This document shows positions 24,301 to 31,162 of a stretch of DNA of 57,637 nt, in pieces (position 1 is the stretch's first letter; the number at the start of each line of letters is the position of its first letter). The position numbers were made by a program, and so were the translations under genes. The stretch comes from Kineosporiaceae bacterium (GTDB taxonomy: Bacteria; Actinomycetota; Actinomycetes; Actinomycetales; Kineosporiaceae). Below the pieces are notes generated by a model. The model was given only the letters and a program-made list of their open reading frames with translations. It was not told where the DNA came from and did not search any database. Location of the stretch: contig JAEUJN010000014.1 in the NCBI GenBank assembly GCA_016794595.1, positions 1 through 57,637 on the forward strand. The letters are read 5' to 3'.

Positions 24301-25031
24301 GCGAGGTCCGCGTTCGCGCGCTGCGCGTCGTCATCACGACCCGCCGCAACACTCGGCGGCGCAACGACGACGCCGTCGGGGTCTCCGGGTGGGCCCTGCA
24401 CGGTGACGGGCCGGACGTCCTCGACGTTCTCGTCCCACTCCCGGCGACCGGCCTGGCGGCTGTCGCAGTCGCGGACGGCCTCGGCGGGCACCGCGACGGC
24501 GACCGCGCCGCCCGGATCGCGGTCCAGCTGCTCAGCGCCAGCAGCACCGAGGTCGACGCGTCGGCCGCCGCGGCCGGCCGGCTGGTCGCCGCAGACGCGG
24601 CCGTGCACGCCGCGGCGACCGGCGAGTCGGCGGCGATGGGCTGCACCGCAGCGCTTCTCGTGACGGACGCCCTTGGCCGAGCGGCGGTCGGGAACGTCGG
24701 AGACGTGCGCGCGTACCGGGTCGTCGACGGGTTCGCCGGCGAGCTCACCCAGGACGACCGCCCGGACGGCGCCCCGACCGGCGTCGTCCTGTCCTGCCTC
24801 GGCGGCCGGGACCCCTCGCCGATAGCCCCGCACGTCAGCGCGCTCGGGCTGGGCCCGGGAGACCGGATTCTGCTGTGTAGCGACGGCGTGCATGACGTGC
24901 TCGACGAGGTCGCGTTGGCCGGGTACGCGGCCGGTGACGCCACCCGGGCGGTGACGGCGGTCGCGTCGGCCGCGGTCGCCGCAGGCTCGCAGGACAACGT
25001 GACAGCGGTCCTCGTCGATTTGTTCGGGTGA
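24297..25031 (+). CDS. PP2C-type Ser/Thr phosphatase
   Basis: 244 residues from GTG 24297, overlapping the kinase stop (GTGA). PP2C metal-binding motifs are present: ADGLGGH with Asp60, a central GCTAALLV, GNVGDVRAYRV, the LCSDGVHDVL block and the final SQDNVTAVLVDLF. It should reverse Ser/Thr phosphorylation by the neighbouring kinase. It differs from classical PP2Cs in being short and lacking the usual RNED start: the N-terminus reads RNTRRRNDDAVGVSGWAL, where the NDD is the equivalent. It is the last gene of the overlapping series; a 219-bp gap follows. Confidence 0.9.
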   Translation: MSEVRVRALRVVITTRRNTRRRNDDAVGVSGWALHGDGPDVLDVLVPLPATGLAAVAVADGLGGHRDGDRAARIAVQLLSASSTEVDASAAAAGRLVAADAAVHAAATGESAAMGCTAALLVTDALGRAAVGNVGDVRAYRVVDGFAGELTQDDRPDGAPTGVVLSCLGGRDPSPIAPHVSALGLGPGDRILLCSDGVHDVLDEVALAGYAAGDATRAVTAVASAAVAAGSQDNVTAVLVDLFG

Positions 25032-25211
25032 TCGCATGATGCCCTTGTTGAGCGTCCGGGCCCCCGCCACGCCGTTAGTTGACAAGTCCTTGCCAATAGA
25101 GGCTCTCCACTGCGAAGTCCGCCGCGCCCGTTCGTAGCCTGAACCCGGCGCGCTCCAACACCTGATCCTTTCCGGCTACCCGGCACCGCTCCGCCCGTGT
25201 GGGCGGCAGAG

Positions 25212-25218
25212 GTCCGTC
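25212..25218 (+). promoter_or_regulatory. Partial CGTCCGTCAG motif upstream of the 327-aa gene
   Basis: GTCCGTC at 25212-25218, with GA instead of AG after it, 32 bp before the ATG at 25251 and oriented toward it. It matches 7 of 10 bases of the motif found at four other starts in the locus. The 219-bp gap also has TTGACA near 25079 but no good -10 at the right spacing. Confidence 0.3.
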
Positions 25219-25250
25219 GAGAGTGCCCGAAGCCTCCCCCGGAGCATGCG

Positions 25251-26234
25251 ATGGATGAAGACTCCCCGCCTCTCGACGCGCTGGCCGCGCTGGTGTGGCA
25301 GCTCAGCGCGGGGCTGCGGGCCGAGGCGCACAGCGCCTCGAGCGGGTGCCGGACACGCACCGCGCCGTACGGACCCGGCGACCCGTCGGGCACGAGGATT
25401 GCGGACGCCTGTCGGGACGCGGGCTGCCTCGACATCGTCCACGAAATCCTGCTCGTCGTCCGTCCCCGGCTCGTCGACCGCGGGCACGAGACGTCCCGGC
25501 TCGGTGCCCTGCAGGACCCGCTGGCGTACGCGAACGGCGCCGTCCGGCGCGCCGTGGCGGACCTTCGGCGGGCCCGGAGGGTGCAGCGTGGCCTGCCCGC
25601 CAAGCCGTCCCGCTCCGACGGCACGGCGGGGCTCGTCGAGGCCGCGTTGCGCGAGCGCGCCGCCAGCCCGCAGGTGGCGGCCTGGTTCGAGGTCCTGTTC
25701 CGGCTCATGAGGTCCTACCCTTGCCGGCCGGGCGCGCCGGGCCGCAGCTGGCCGCTCGACGCCTGGTGCCAGGAGAAGTCGGCGCTCGACGGGGGCCGCC
25801 GCGAGTCGGGCGCACCCGGCGTCCGGCAGGAGATTGACGCCGACATCCGGCACGTCCTGGCCGTGGTCGACGAGGTGGCCGGGGCCGCCTGGCGGTTCCG
25901 CAACATCACTGAGCCGTTGCGCCGCGGCGGTGCCGACGCCGGGCCGTTGCCGGAGAACGAGCTCGAGCACCCACACGCGGGCAGCCTCGAGGACGAGGCG
26001 CTCATACGGCTCTTCGAGCACTGCTACCACCGCCTGCGGGACGACGGGGCGGCCCAGCTCGAAGCGCTGCGGACCGCGGCGGGCGAGGTGTACGGCAGCG
26101 ACCCGCAGGCACCGCGCCGCGAGCTGCTCGGCCTGGCGCGCGATCTCGACACCCGCCGTCCGCGACCGGACCAGACGCCGGCCTCGCGCGTCTCCGGTCG
26201 CCGACTGGGCGCGGTGCCGTCACGCCGCACCTGA
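25251..26234 (+). CDS. Hypothetical helical protein, 327 aa (weak sigma-region-2 resemblance)
   Basis: ATG 25251 follows GGAG at 25241; the earlier in-frame start at 25197 has no ribosome site. Almost all helical. The stretch around residues 85-130, DPLAYANGAVRRAVADLRRA followed by RRVQRGLPAKPSR, recalls the basic helix of region 2 of sigma-70 factors. The C-terminal third (LEDEALIRLFEHCYHRLRDD, AAQLEALRTAAGEVYG) has no clear region-4 helix-turn-helix. If it were a divergent sigma or anti-sigma-type regulator, it would be a natural reader of the CGTCCGTCAG motif; that is speculation. It converges on the 99-aa gene with only 2 bp between their stops. Confidence 0.65.
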   Translation: MDEDSPPLDALAALVWQLSAGLRAEAHSASSGCRTRTAPYGPGDPSGTRIADACRDAGCLDIVHEILLVVRPRLVDRGHETSRLGALQDPLAYANGAVRRAVADLRRARRVQRGLPAKPSRSDGTAGLVEAALRERAASPQVAAWFEVLFRLMRSYPCRPGAPGRSWPLDAWCQEKSALDGGRRESGAPGVRQEIDADIRHVLAVVDEVAGAAWRFRNITEPLRRGGADAGPLPENELEHPHAGSLEDEALIRLFEHCYHRLRDDGAAQLEALRTAAGEVYGSDPQAPRRELLGLARDLDTRRPRPDQTPASRVSGRRLGAVPSRRT

Positions 26235-26236
26235 GG

Positions 26237-26536
26237 TCAGGGCGGCGGGCTGCGCCGAGCCAGTGCCTCGCGTGCGACACGGGCATGATCGGGTAGCTCG
26301 TGCTGGACGAAGGCCCGCACGCCCGCCGCCGTGGGGTCCGACGCGATCAGCGCCCGCAGCCTCGCCAGCGCCTCGTCCCCGAGCCGGACCAGCCACTCCT
26401 CCAGGACAGCGGCGCTCAGCTCGTCGAGCGCGTTCTCTCGTCGTGCGGAGGCGATCCGGGGGTGGACGCCCGGCAGGTCCTCGGCCAGGCCCCGCAACAC
26501 CTGCTCCGAGCGTCGCATCAGCTCGTCGTCGTCCAT
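26237..26536 (-). CDS. Small helical protein, 99 aa
   Basis: ATG 26536 gives MDDDELMRRSEQVLRGLAED. The whole protein is predicted helical and acidic (ALDELSAAVLEEWLVRLGDE, AVRAFVQHELPDHARVARE). No motif known to me. It is transcribed against the locus, divergent from the TPR gene at 26629, and a CGTCCGTCAG motif lies 32 bp upstream on its own strand. The stop lies 2 bp from the stop of the 327-aa gene. A small regulator or binding partner is plausible. A GGGGAG stretch lies rather close to the start codon. Confidence 0.6.
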   Translation of the reverse strand: MDDDELMRRSEQVLRGLAEDLPGVHPRIASARRENALDELSAAVLEEWLVRLGDEALARLRALIASDPTAAGVRAFVQHELPDHARVAREALARRSPPP

Positions 26537-26568
26537 CGCTCCCCGGTCCGTCCACACTCCGATGGGTT

Positions 26569-26578
26569 CTGACGGACG
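26569..26578 (-). promoter_or_regulatory. CGTCCGTCAG motif facing the 99-aa gene
   Basis: Plus-strand CTGACGGACG, read CGTCCGTCAG toward the start at 26536 (32 bp away). It is paired with the copy at 26594-26603; 15 bp separate the two, so together they form an interrupted palindrome between two divergent genes. Confidence 0.6.
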
Positions 26579-26593
26579 CGAGGATGACGGTGC

Positions 26594-26603
26594 CGTCCGT
26601 CAG
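26594..26603 (+). promoter_or_regulatory. CGTCCGTCAG motif facing the second TPR gene
   Basis: CGTCCGTCAG ending 25 bp before the ATG at 26629. It is identical to the central copies at 17863 and 17943 and in the same orientation relative to the gene served. Confidence 0.6.
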
Positions 26604-26628
26604 TCCCGAACGGAAGGGGTGTAGCCGG

Positions 26629-28755
26629 ATGACCGACGATCCCGAAGCGGTGCAGCAGGAGACTATGGAACGCCTCCTGCCCGCGATGGAGGACCTTGCC
26701 GAAGCGGTCTGCCGCGGCGACCGTGCAGCGCTGCAGGGCCAGCGTCGGCGCCTCGCCCACCTCGTCGGGACCTGCCCCGACCCGCTCCTGGCCAAGGACT
26801 TCGTCGCACTGGTCGTGCTCCTGGTGAGCGAACTGTGGGACGAGGACCGGGCCAGCGGGGTCACCGCGCCCCGGCCGCCCCTGCTGACAATGCAAGAGTC
26901 GCTCGCCGCCGTACAGGAGCTGCTCTCGCAGATGGGAGCGACCCGTGGCGTCGCCGAGGCCCTCATGGCCCGAGCGAACGAGGCAGGCAACCGTGGAGAC
27001 GAGCGGGCACGGCAGGCGTTCCTCACGCAGGCCCGGGACGCTCTCGCGGAACTCGGCGACGACGACGCGCTGCGGATGCGGGCGTTCGCGGACGGTCTCC
27101 TGGAGAAGTCAATGGCACGTCCCGACGCCGCGGTGACCGCCTTCCGGGAGGCCGCTCGGCGCAGTGCAGAGCTCCAGCTACCGGCCTCGGAGGCCTTGAG
27201 CCTCGCCGAGCTCGCCGGGATGCTCACGGCGCTGGGCCGGCACGAGGACGCGGCCGCAGCCTACGACCGGGCGGCTCGGCTCGCACGCACGGCGGAGCTC
27301 GACGACCGAACGGGACTTTGGATGCTCTGCGCCGCAGACGCCCGCGTCGGCGCCGGACGGGACGCCGTGACCCGCCACCGGTTCGGCGAGGCGTCCGAGC
27401 TGTTCGCAGCAGCCCGAGCGGGGTACCGGACGGCCGGCCCGGATCAGGCCGGGCCGGCTGCGAACGCCGCGCTTCATCGCGGGATCGCGGAGTTCAGCCG
27501 GGCCGACCGGGAGGCCGCCAGACACTGGTTCCGGATCGCCGAGGCCGAGTACGAGGCGCTCGGTGACGCCGAAGGACTTGGCAACGTCCACTTCGCGTGG
27601 GGGAGCGAAGCCCTGTCCAGGGGTGACGCTCAGGCCGCGGAGCGAATGCTGCGCAGCGCGCACGGCGAGCTCACGTCGGCCGGACAGACCCGGGCCGCCG
27701 GGGGCTGCCTGCGCCTCCTGGGGGCCTGCGCGATCCAGCGCGGGTATCTCGTGGCCGGTCAGGCACTCCTTGAGGAGGCAGCGCGGATCCTCGGGGGCGA
27801 CGAGAGCCGCACCGCGGCCGACTTCGGTTGGATACTGTCCGTGCCACGACCGTCCGCGCTGGAGCCGGCCGCATCGGCTGCCCACGAGGTGCGGCTCCCT
27901 GTGGAGCCCACGATCGCGCCGGACGACGACATGCCGACCGCTGCGGAGCTGCGGCGGATGCTCGGCCCGGAGCCCAGCCGGCTCGCGGCCGCGACGCTCG
28001 CCGAGGCGAACATGCTCCTCGAGGGGGACCGGCTGCAGGAGGCCGAGGCGCTCGTCGCCGAGATGGACGCGCTGGTCGAGCGGGCAGTCACCGCCCCGGA
28101 GAGCCACTACCAGGTACCGATGCTGTCGTGGCTGCCGGCGTTGGCCCGGGGCGCTGTCGCGCTGCGGGTCGACTCACGCTTGAGGAGCGCGGAGGAGCAC
28201 CTCGCCGAGTGCCATCGCCGGATGCTCGCGACCGGGTCGCTGCTCCCGGCGGCGCGCGTCGCCGTCGTCTTGGCCCGGCTTGCCGCCGACCGTGGCCGGC
28301 CCGATGCCGCGATCGACCGGGTTGTCCCGGCGCTCCTGGGGCTCCGCTCGCTCGCTCACGATCTGCCCGACGCCGGTGAACGGCGGATCTGGCAGGCGGC
28401 GACCGCGGACGCCGCGCAGGTGGCCTTGTCGGCGGCCGCGCGGCACGGCGACCCCCGGCTCGTAGCCGAGCTGCTCGAGACGTTGCGGGCGAACGCGATG
28501 CCTGAGCTGGTCGCGAGGACCGACGCGGCGACCGGCTCGCTGGCCGAACTGCTCGCCGACGTGTCCGCCAGCGCGACGGCGGTGGGGGAAAGGAGGCGCA
28601 CATCCGGTTCCGACTCGGCAGTTCGGCTTGCACGGCCGCCCGCGGTGCTGATGCCCTGGGGGAGGCGACCCGCGCTCGAACGCCACCTCGACCCTGCCCT
28701 GGCCTACGGCGGCGTCCAGAGCTCCGGCGCCGTCCCCCTGCAGGTCCCCCGCTAA
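26629..28755 (+). CDS. Large TPR-type helical-repeat protein (708 aa), paralogue of 7966-10014
   Basis: ATG 26629 (MTDDPEAVQQETMERLLPAM) lies 25 bp after a CGTCCGTCAG motif, with AAGGGG as ribosome site. From ~130 on there are repeated TPR-like helix pairs (ALGRHEDAAAAYDRAARLAR, FGEASELFAAARAGYRTAG, SRADREAARHWFRIAEAEY). The C-terminus ends PPAVLMPWGRRPAL...VPLQVPR, matching PPRIVMPWGSLAL...VRLVVPR of the TPR protein at the other end of the locus. The N-terminal ~120 residues differ from the paralogue. Probably an interaction scaffold or sensor. The two may be alternative partners for the CHAT protease, or a substrate/adaptor pair. Confidence 0.8.
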   Translation: MTDDPEAVQQETMERLLPAMEDLAEAVCRGDRAALQGQRRRLAHLVGTCPDPLLAKDFVALVVLLVSELWDEDRASGVTAPRPPLLTMQESLAAVQELLSQMGATRGVAEALMARANEAGNRGDERARQAFLTQARDALAELGDDDALRMRAFADGLLEKSMARPDAAVTAFREAARRSAELQLPASEALSLAELAGMLTALGRHEDAAAAYDRAARLARTAELDDRTGLWMLCAADARVGAGRDAVTRHRFGEASELFAAARAGYRTAGPDQAGPAANAALHRGIAEFSRADREAARHWFRIAEAEYEALGDAEGLGNVHFAWGSEALSRGDAQAAERMLRSAHGELTSAGQTRAAGGCLRLLGACAIQRGYLVAGQALLEEAARILGGDESRTAADFGWILSVPRPSALEPAASAAHEVRLPVEPTIAPDDDMPTAAELRRMLGPEPSRLAAATLAEANMLLEGDRLQEAEALVAEMDALVERAVTAPESHYQVPMLSWLPALARGAVALRVDSRLRSAEEHLAECHRRMLATGSLLPAARVAVVLARLAADRGRPDAAIDRVVPALLGLRSLAHDLPDAGERRIWQAATADAAQVALSAAARHGDPRLVAELLETLRANAMPELVARTDAATGSLAELLADVSASATAVGERRRTSGSDSAVRLARPPAVLMPWGRRPALERHLDPALAYGGVQSSGAVPLQVPR

Positions 28756-29480
28756 CGGCCCGGCTGCCTGTCACGGCGCGCGGACAGCACCAGGTGGTGG
28801 GACGCAGTCATGGCCTAGTGGAGGTACACGACCGCACCACCGGGCACGACGCGCGCGGCACGTTGTACGGCTAGAGGCGTTCGGCTCCAAGGATTCCCTC
28901 GCCGCAGGGCTGACCGAGCGCGCGCCCCTGATGAACCTGGACGGCGCCGCCCGGACCTCGCGGCGCGAGGACACCAGCCCGACCGAGTCGACGAGGGCCC
29001 GCGCCCGCCGCCGGCCTGCAAGAGCCTCCCTGGCCTGCCGCTGGTTCGGTATCGCCGCTGGCCGGGTTTCCGGCACACCGCCGGTCGATGCCGGTCGATC
29101 GTCATCTGGCGGCGGTCGCGTGTGGCGGTGGGCACGCGCGCCGACCTCGCTCATCCACGCAGCGGAAAGCGAGGTGGGCAGCCTGACGTGATCGTGAGCA
29201 TCGATCCTTCCACAGGGTGAGGTCTCCCCCAGAACCCGGGCGTCCGCCAGGCTCAAGCTGGACGAGAAGCGGACCGATCCCGTTTCCGCGTTGGTGAGTC
29301 AGCTGACTGGACTCGTGGTCTTCGATCGTCAGCGGCTTGGACGACCGATCTCGTGCCACGCCAGCCCGGCAGCATCTCCTGGCTCTCATCTGGATGTCCG
29401 TCTCCCGTGGTCCGGGACGGCTTCACCCAGCCGGAGGGCCCGACAACCGACCGAGAACGGTTTCCTTCGACCGCGCCCTC
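28756..29480. other. 725 bp without a supported gene
   Basis: Between the second TPR gene and the IS1380-like element. The open frames here (up to ~160 codons) have biased, Arg/Pro-rich translations, lack ribosome sites and resemble nothing I know. The only structure noted is a 12-bp perfect palindrome, AGTCAGCTGACT, at 29297-29308. It may be decayed sequence at the right border of the locus. Confidence 0.5.
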
Positions 29481-31136
29481 TTAGCCCCGATCCGTGGATC
29501 GACCGCGTAGTTGATCATCAGTTCGTGTTGTGATCTTGGGTCCGGTTGCGGGCGTGCGGCTGCTGCCGAGCTGTCCGGCTTTCCGGGTGTTCTTCGGTTC
29601 GGGGTCGAGCGGTTGGTCGCGGGTCGGGGTTCGAGGGCGCGCGGTGGTGCTCGTGGGTGGCGTGTCAGGTCTGGAACACGTTGCGCCACAGCGTCAGCCG
29701 TGGTCGGCGTTGGGGCCGGGCCAGCCGCGCCGGCACATTGATGATCTTGCGCCGGATGGTGGCGCCACGCGCAGCCCGCAGCGTGCCGGTGATGGTGGCG
29801 GCAGCACGCAGCAGATTGTGGGTGATCGCGGCCAGGACGACCCAGGCGGTGTTTGCTGCGAACCGGCCCGAGGGCAGATGAGCCAACGGTCCGTCGATTA
29901 GGTCGGACAGCACCGTCTCGATGATCGCGTGCTGGCGGTGGGTGAGGTCGGCCTGTTCGGTATCCAGCTGATCGGGGTCGGTGTCGGTCAAGAACGGGTG
30001 GTAGCGCCACAGTGGGAACAGTTCGGGCTGGTCGGGGTCGTGGTTTGACGTCACGGACGCGGCGCACGATCAGCCGAGCGGTGACCTCGTGGTCGGTGTC
30101 GGCGTAGGGGGAAAGACCGTCTCGGCGACCTCGGCGTCGGAGATCCATGCCCCGGTGTCGCTGTCTTGGACCGCACCCGGATACTCCACGCCGACCCAGG
30201 CGTCCTCGGCGATGGCTTCGATCGCGGCGGCCACGTTGGGGGTGCTTCACCACGGTCAGGGAGAACCGTGCCCCGGCGGCGCGGGCCGCGCCGATCACGA
30301 ACTGGTTGCCGTAGGCGGAATCCCCACGGACCAGCACCTGGCCCGCGCCTGCAGCCTGCGCGGTGGCCACCGCGTCACGGACCATCGACGCGGCACCCTC
30401 GCCGGATCCAGTCTTGCCGCCCGCAGTCGGATCCCGGCGATCACCGGCGCCGCCGACGGGGTGCTGATCGTGGTCACCAAGGGGACAGGCCGCGACGCAG
30501 CACCGCCTTGCCGGAGATCTTCGTGTGGCCGAACGAGGCGCCCTGCTTGGCGTGGCCGTGTACCGGGCGCAGCAGCGAGTCGATGTCCACCAGCGCCCGC
30601 TGCTCGATCCCGTCCAGCACCGGCGTCGCATCCGCGAGGGCGAGCAGGTGGCGGCGGGCGACCCCGGCGAGCTGAGCGGTGTGCCCGAACGTGAACTCCC
30701 GCAGCATGATCCCCAACGTGGACGCGGCGTAGACACCGCCGAACGCCCGGCGCATCCCACCCGCCCGGGCGAGGTCGAGGTCCTCGCTGCAGTCAACCCC
30801 GGCCGCCATCCCCGCCACCATCGCGGTCAGCTTGCCGGTCGCGTTCGCCGCGCCTGAACGGACTCGCAGCCGAACCGGACATGTTCATCGAGCAGGTCGC
30901 TCAGGCCAGCCCGCTCCGCCAGCGCCATCACCGGAACCAGGCCCGCCGAAGTGATCAAGTTGAGGTCGTCGAACACCGCGGCCCCGGCGCTCCACCGGAA
31001 TGCTCCACGCACCCGAGAGTGCCTCCCGATCTGCACCGATCACGTCCTAGACAAACGCGATCATCGCAGGCCAAGAGTCACTCTCGCCCTTTCCGGGCGA
31101 TCAACCACCAGGCTCGTCCACGGATCGAGGCTTAGG
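29481..31136 (-). mobile_element. IS1380-like element, decayed
   Basis: Imperfect terminal inverted repeats: TTAGCCCCGATCCGTGGA starting at 29481 and, at the right end, GTCCACGGATCGAGGCTTAG (31116-31135), the reverse complement with few mismatches; the similarity continues inward to TTGATC/GATCAA. The interior holds one transposase broken by several frameshifts on the minus strand. I could not settle a target duplication. Confidence 0.7.
29664..31036 (-). pseudogene. IS1380-family transposase, multiple frameshifts
   Basis: Pieces appear in different frames from right to left: an N-terminal piece (FDDLNLITSAGLVPVMALAE), then VYAASTLGIMLREFTFGHTA and ALVDIDSLLRPVHGHAKQGA, then the catalytic part QVLVRGDSAYGNQFVIGAAR, then PLWRYHPFLTDTDPDQL. 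The C-terminal ANTAWVVLAAITHNLLRAAA and RKIINVPARLARPQRR are typical of IS1380 (DDE_Tnp_1 type) transposases. At least three frame changes are needed to read it through, so it is inactive. It separates the kinase/CHAT locus from the JAB-E1 locus. Confidence 0.82.
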
Positions 31137-31162
31137 CCGACGCCGACGTCCGCTTCTCCCCG

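Noticed and set aside
22096-25031. TerY-P triad (vWA, phosphatase, kinase)
   Set aside because: Kinase and PP2C are adjacent, but no TerY/vWA protein and no Ter genes are seen.
22803-25085. Very long minus-strand open frame (760 codons) opposite the kinase and phosphatase genes
   Set aside because: It is antisense to two genes with complete catalytic motifs, and its translation is low-complexity Arg/Ala/Ser; it is a high-GC shadow frame.
7966-28755. Type VI or contractile injection system
   Set aside because: Kinase, phosphatase, FHA, Clp-type ATPase and OmpA-like protein suggested it, but there is no sheath, tube, spike or baseplate gene.
28756-29480. Possible tRNA or small gene after the second TPR gene
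   Set aside because: I found no cloverleaf-like arrangement and no frame with a ribosome site or known motif.
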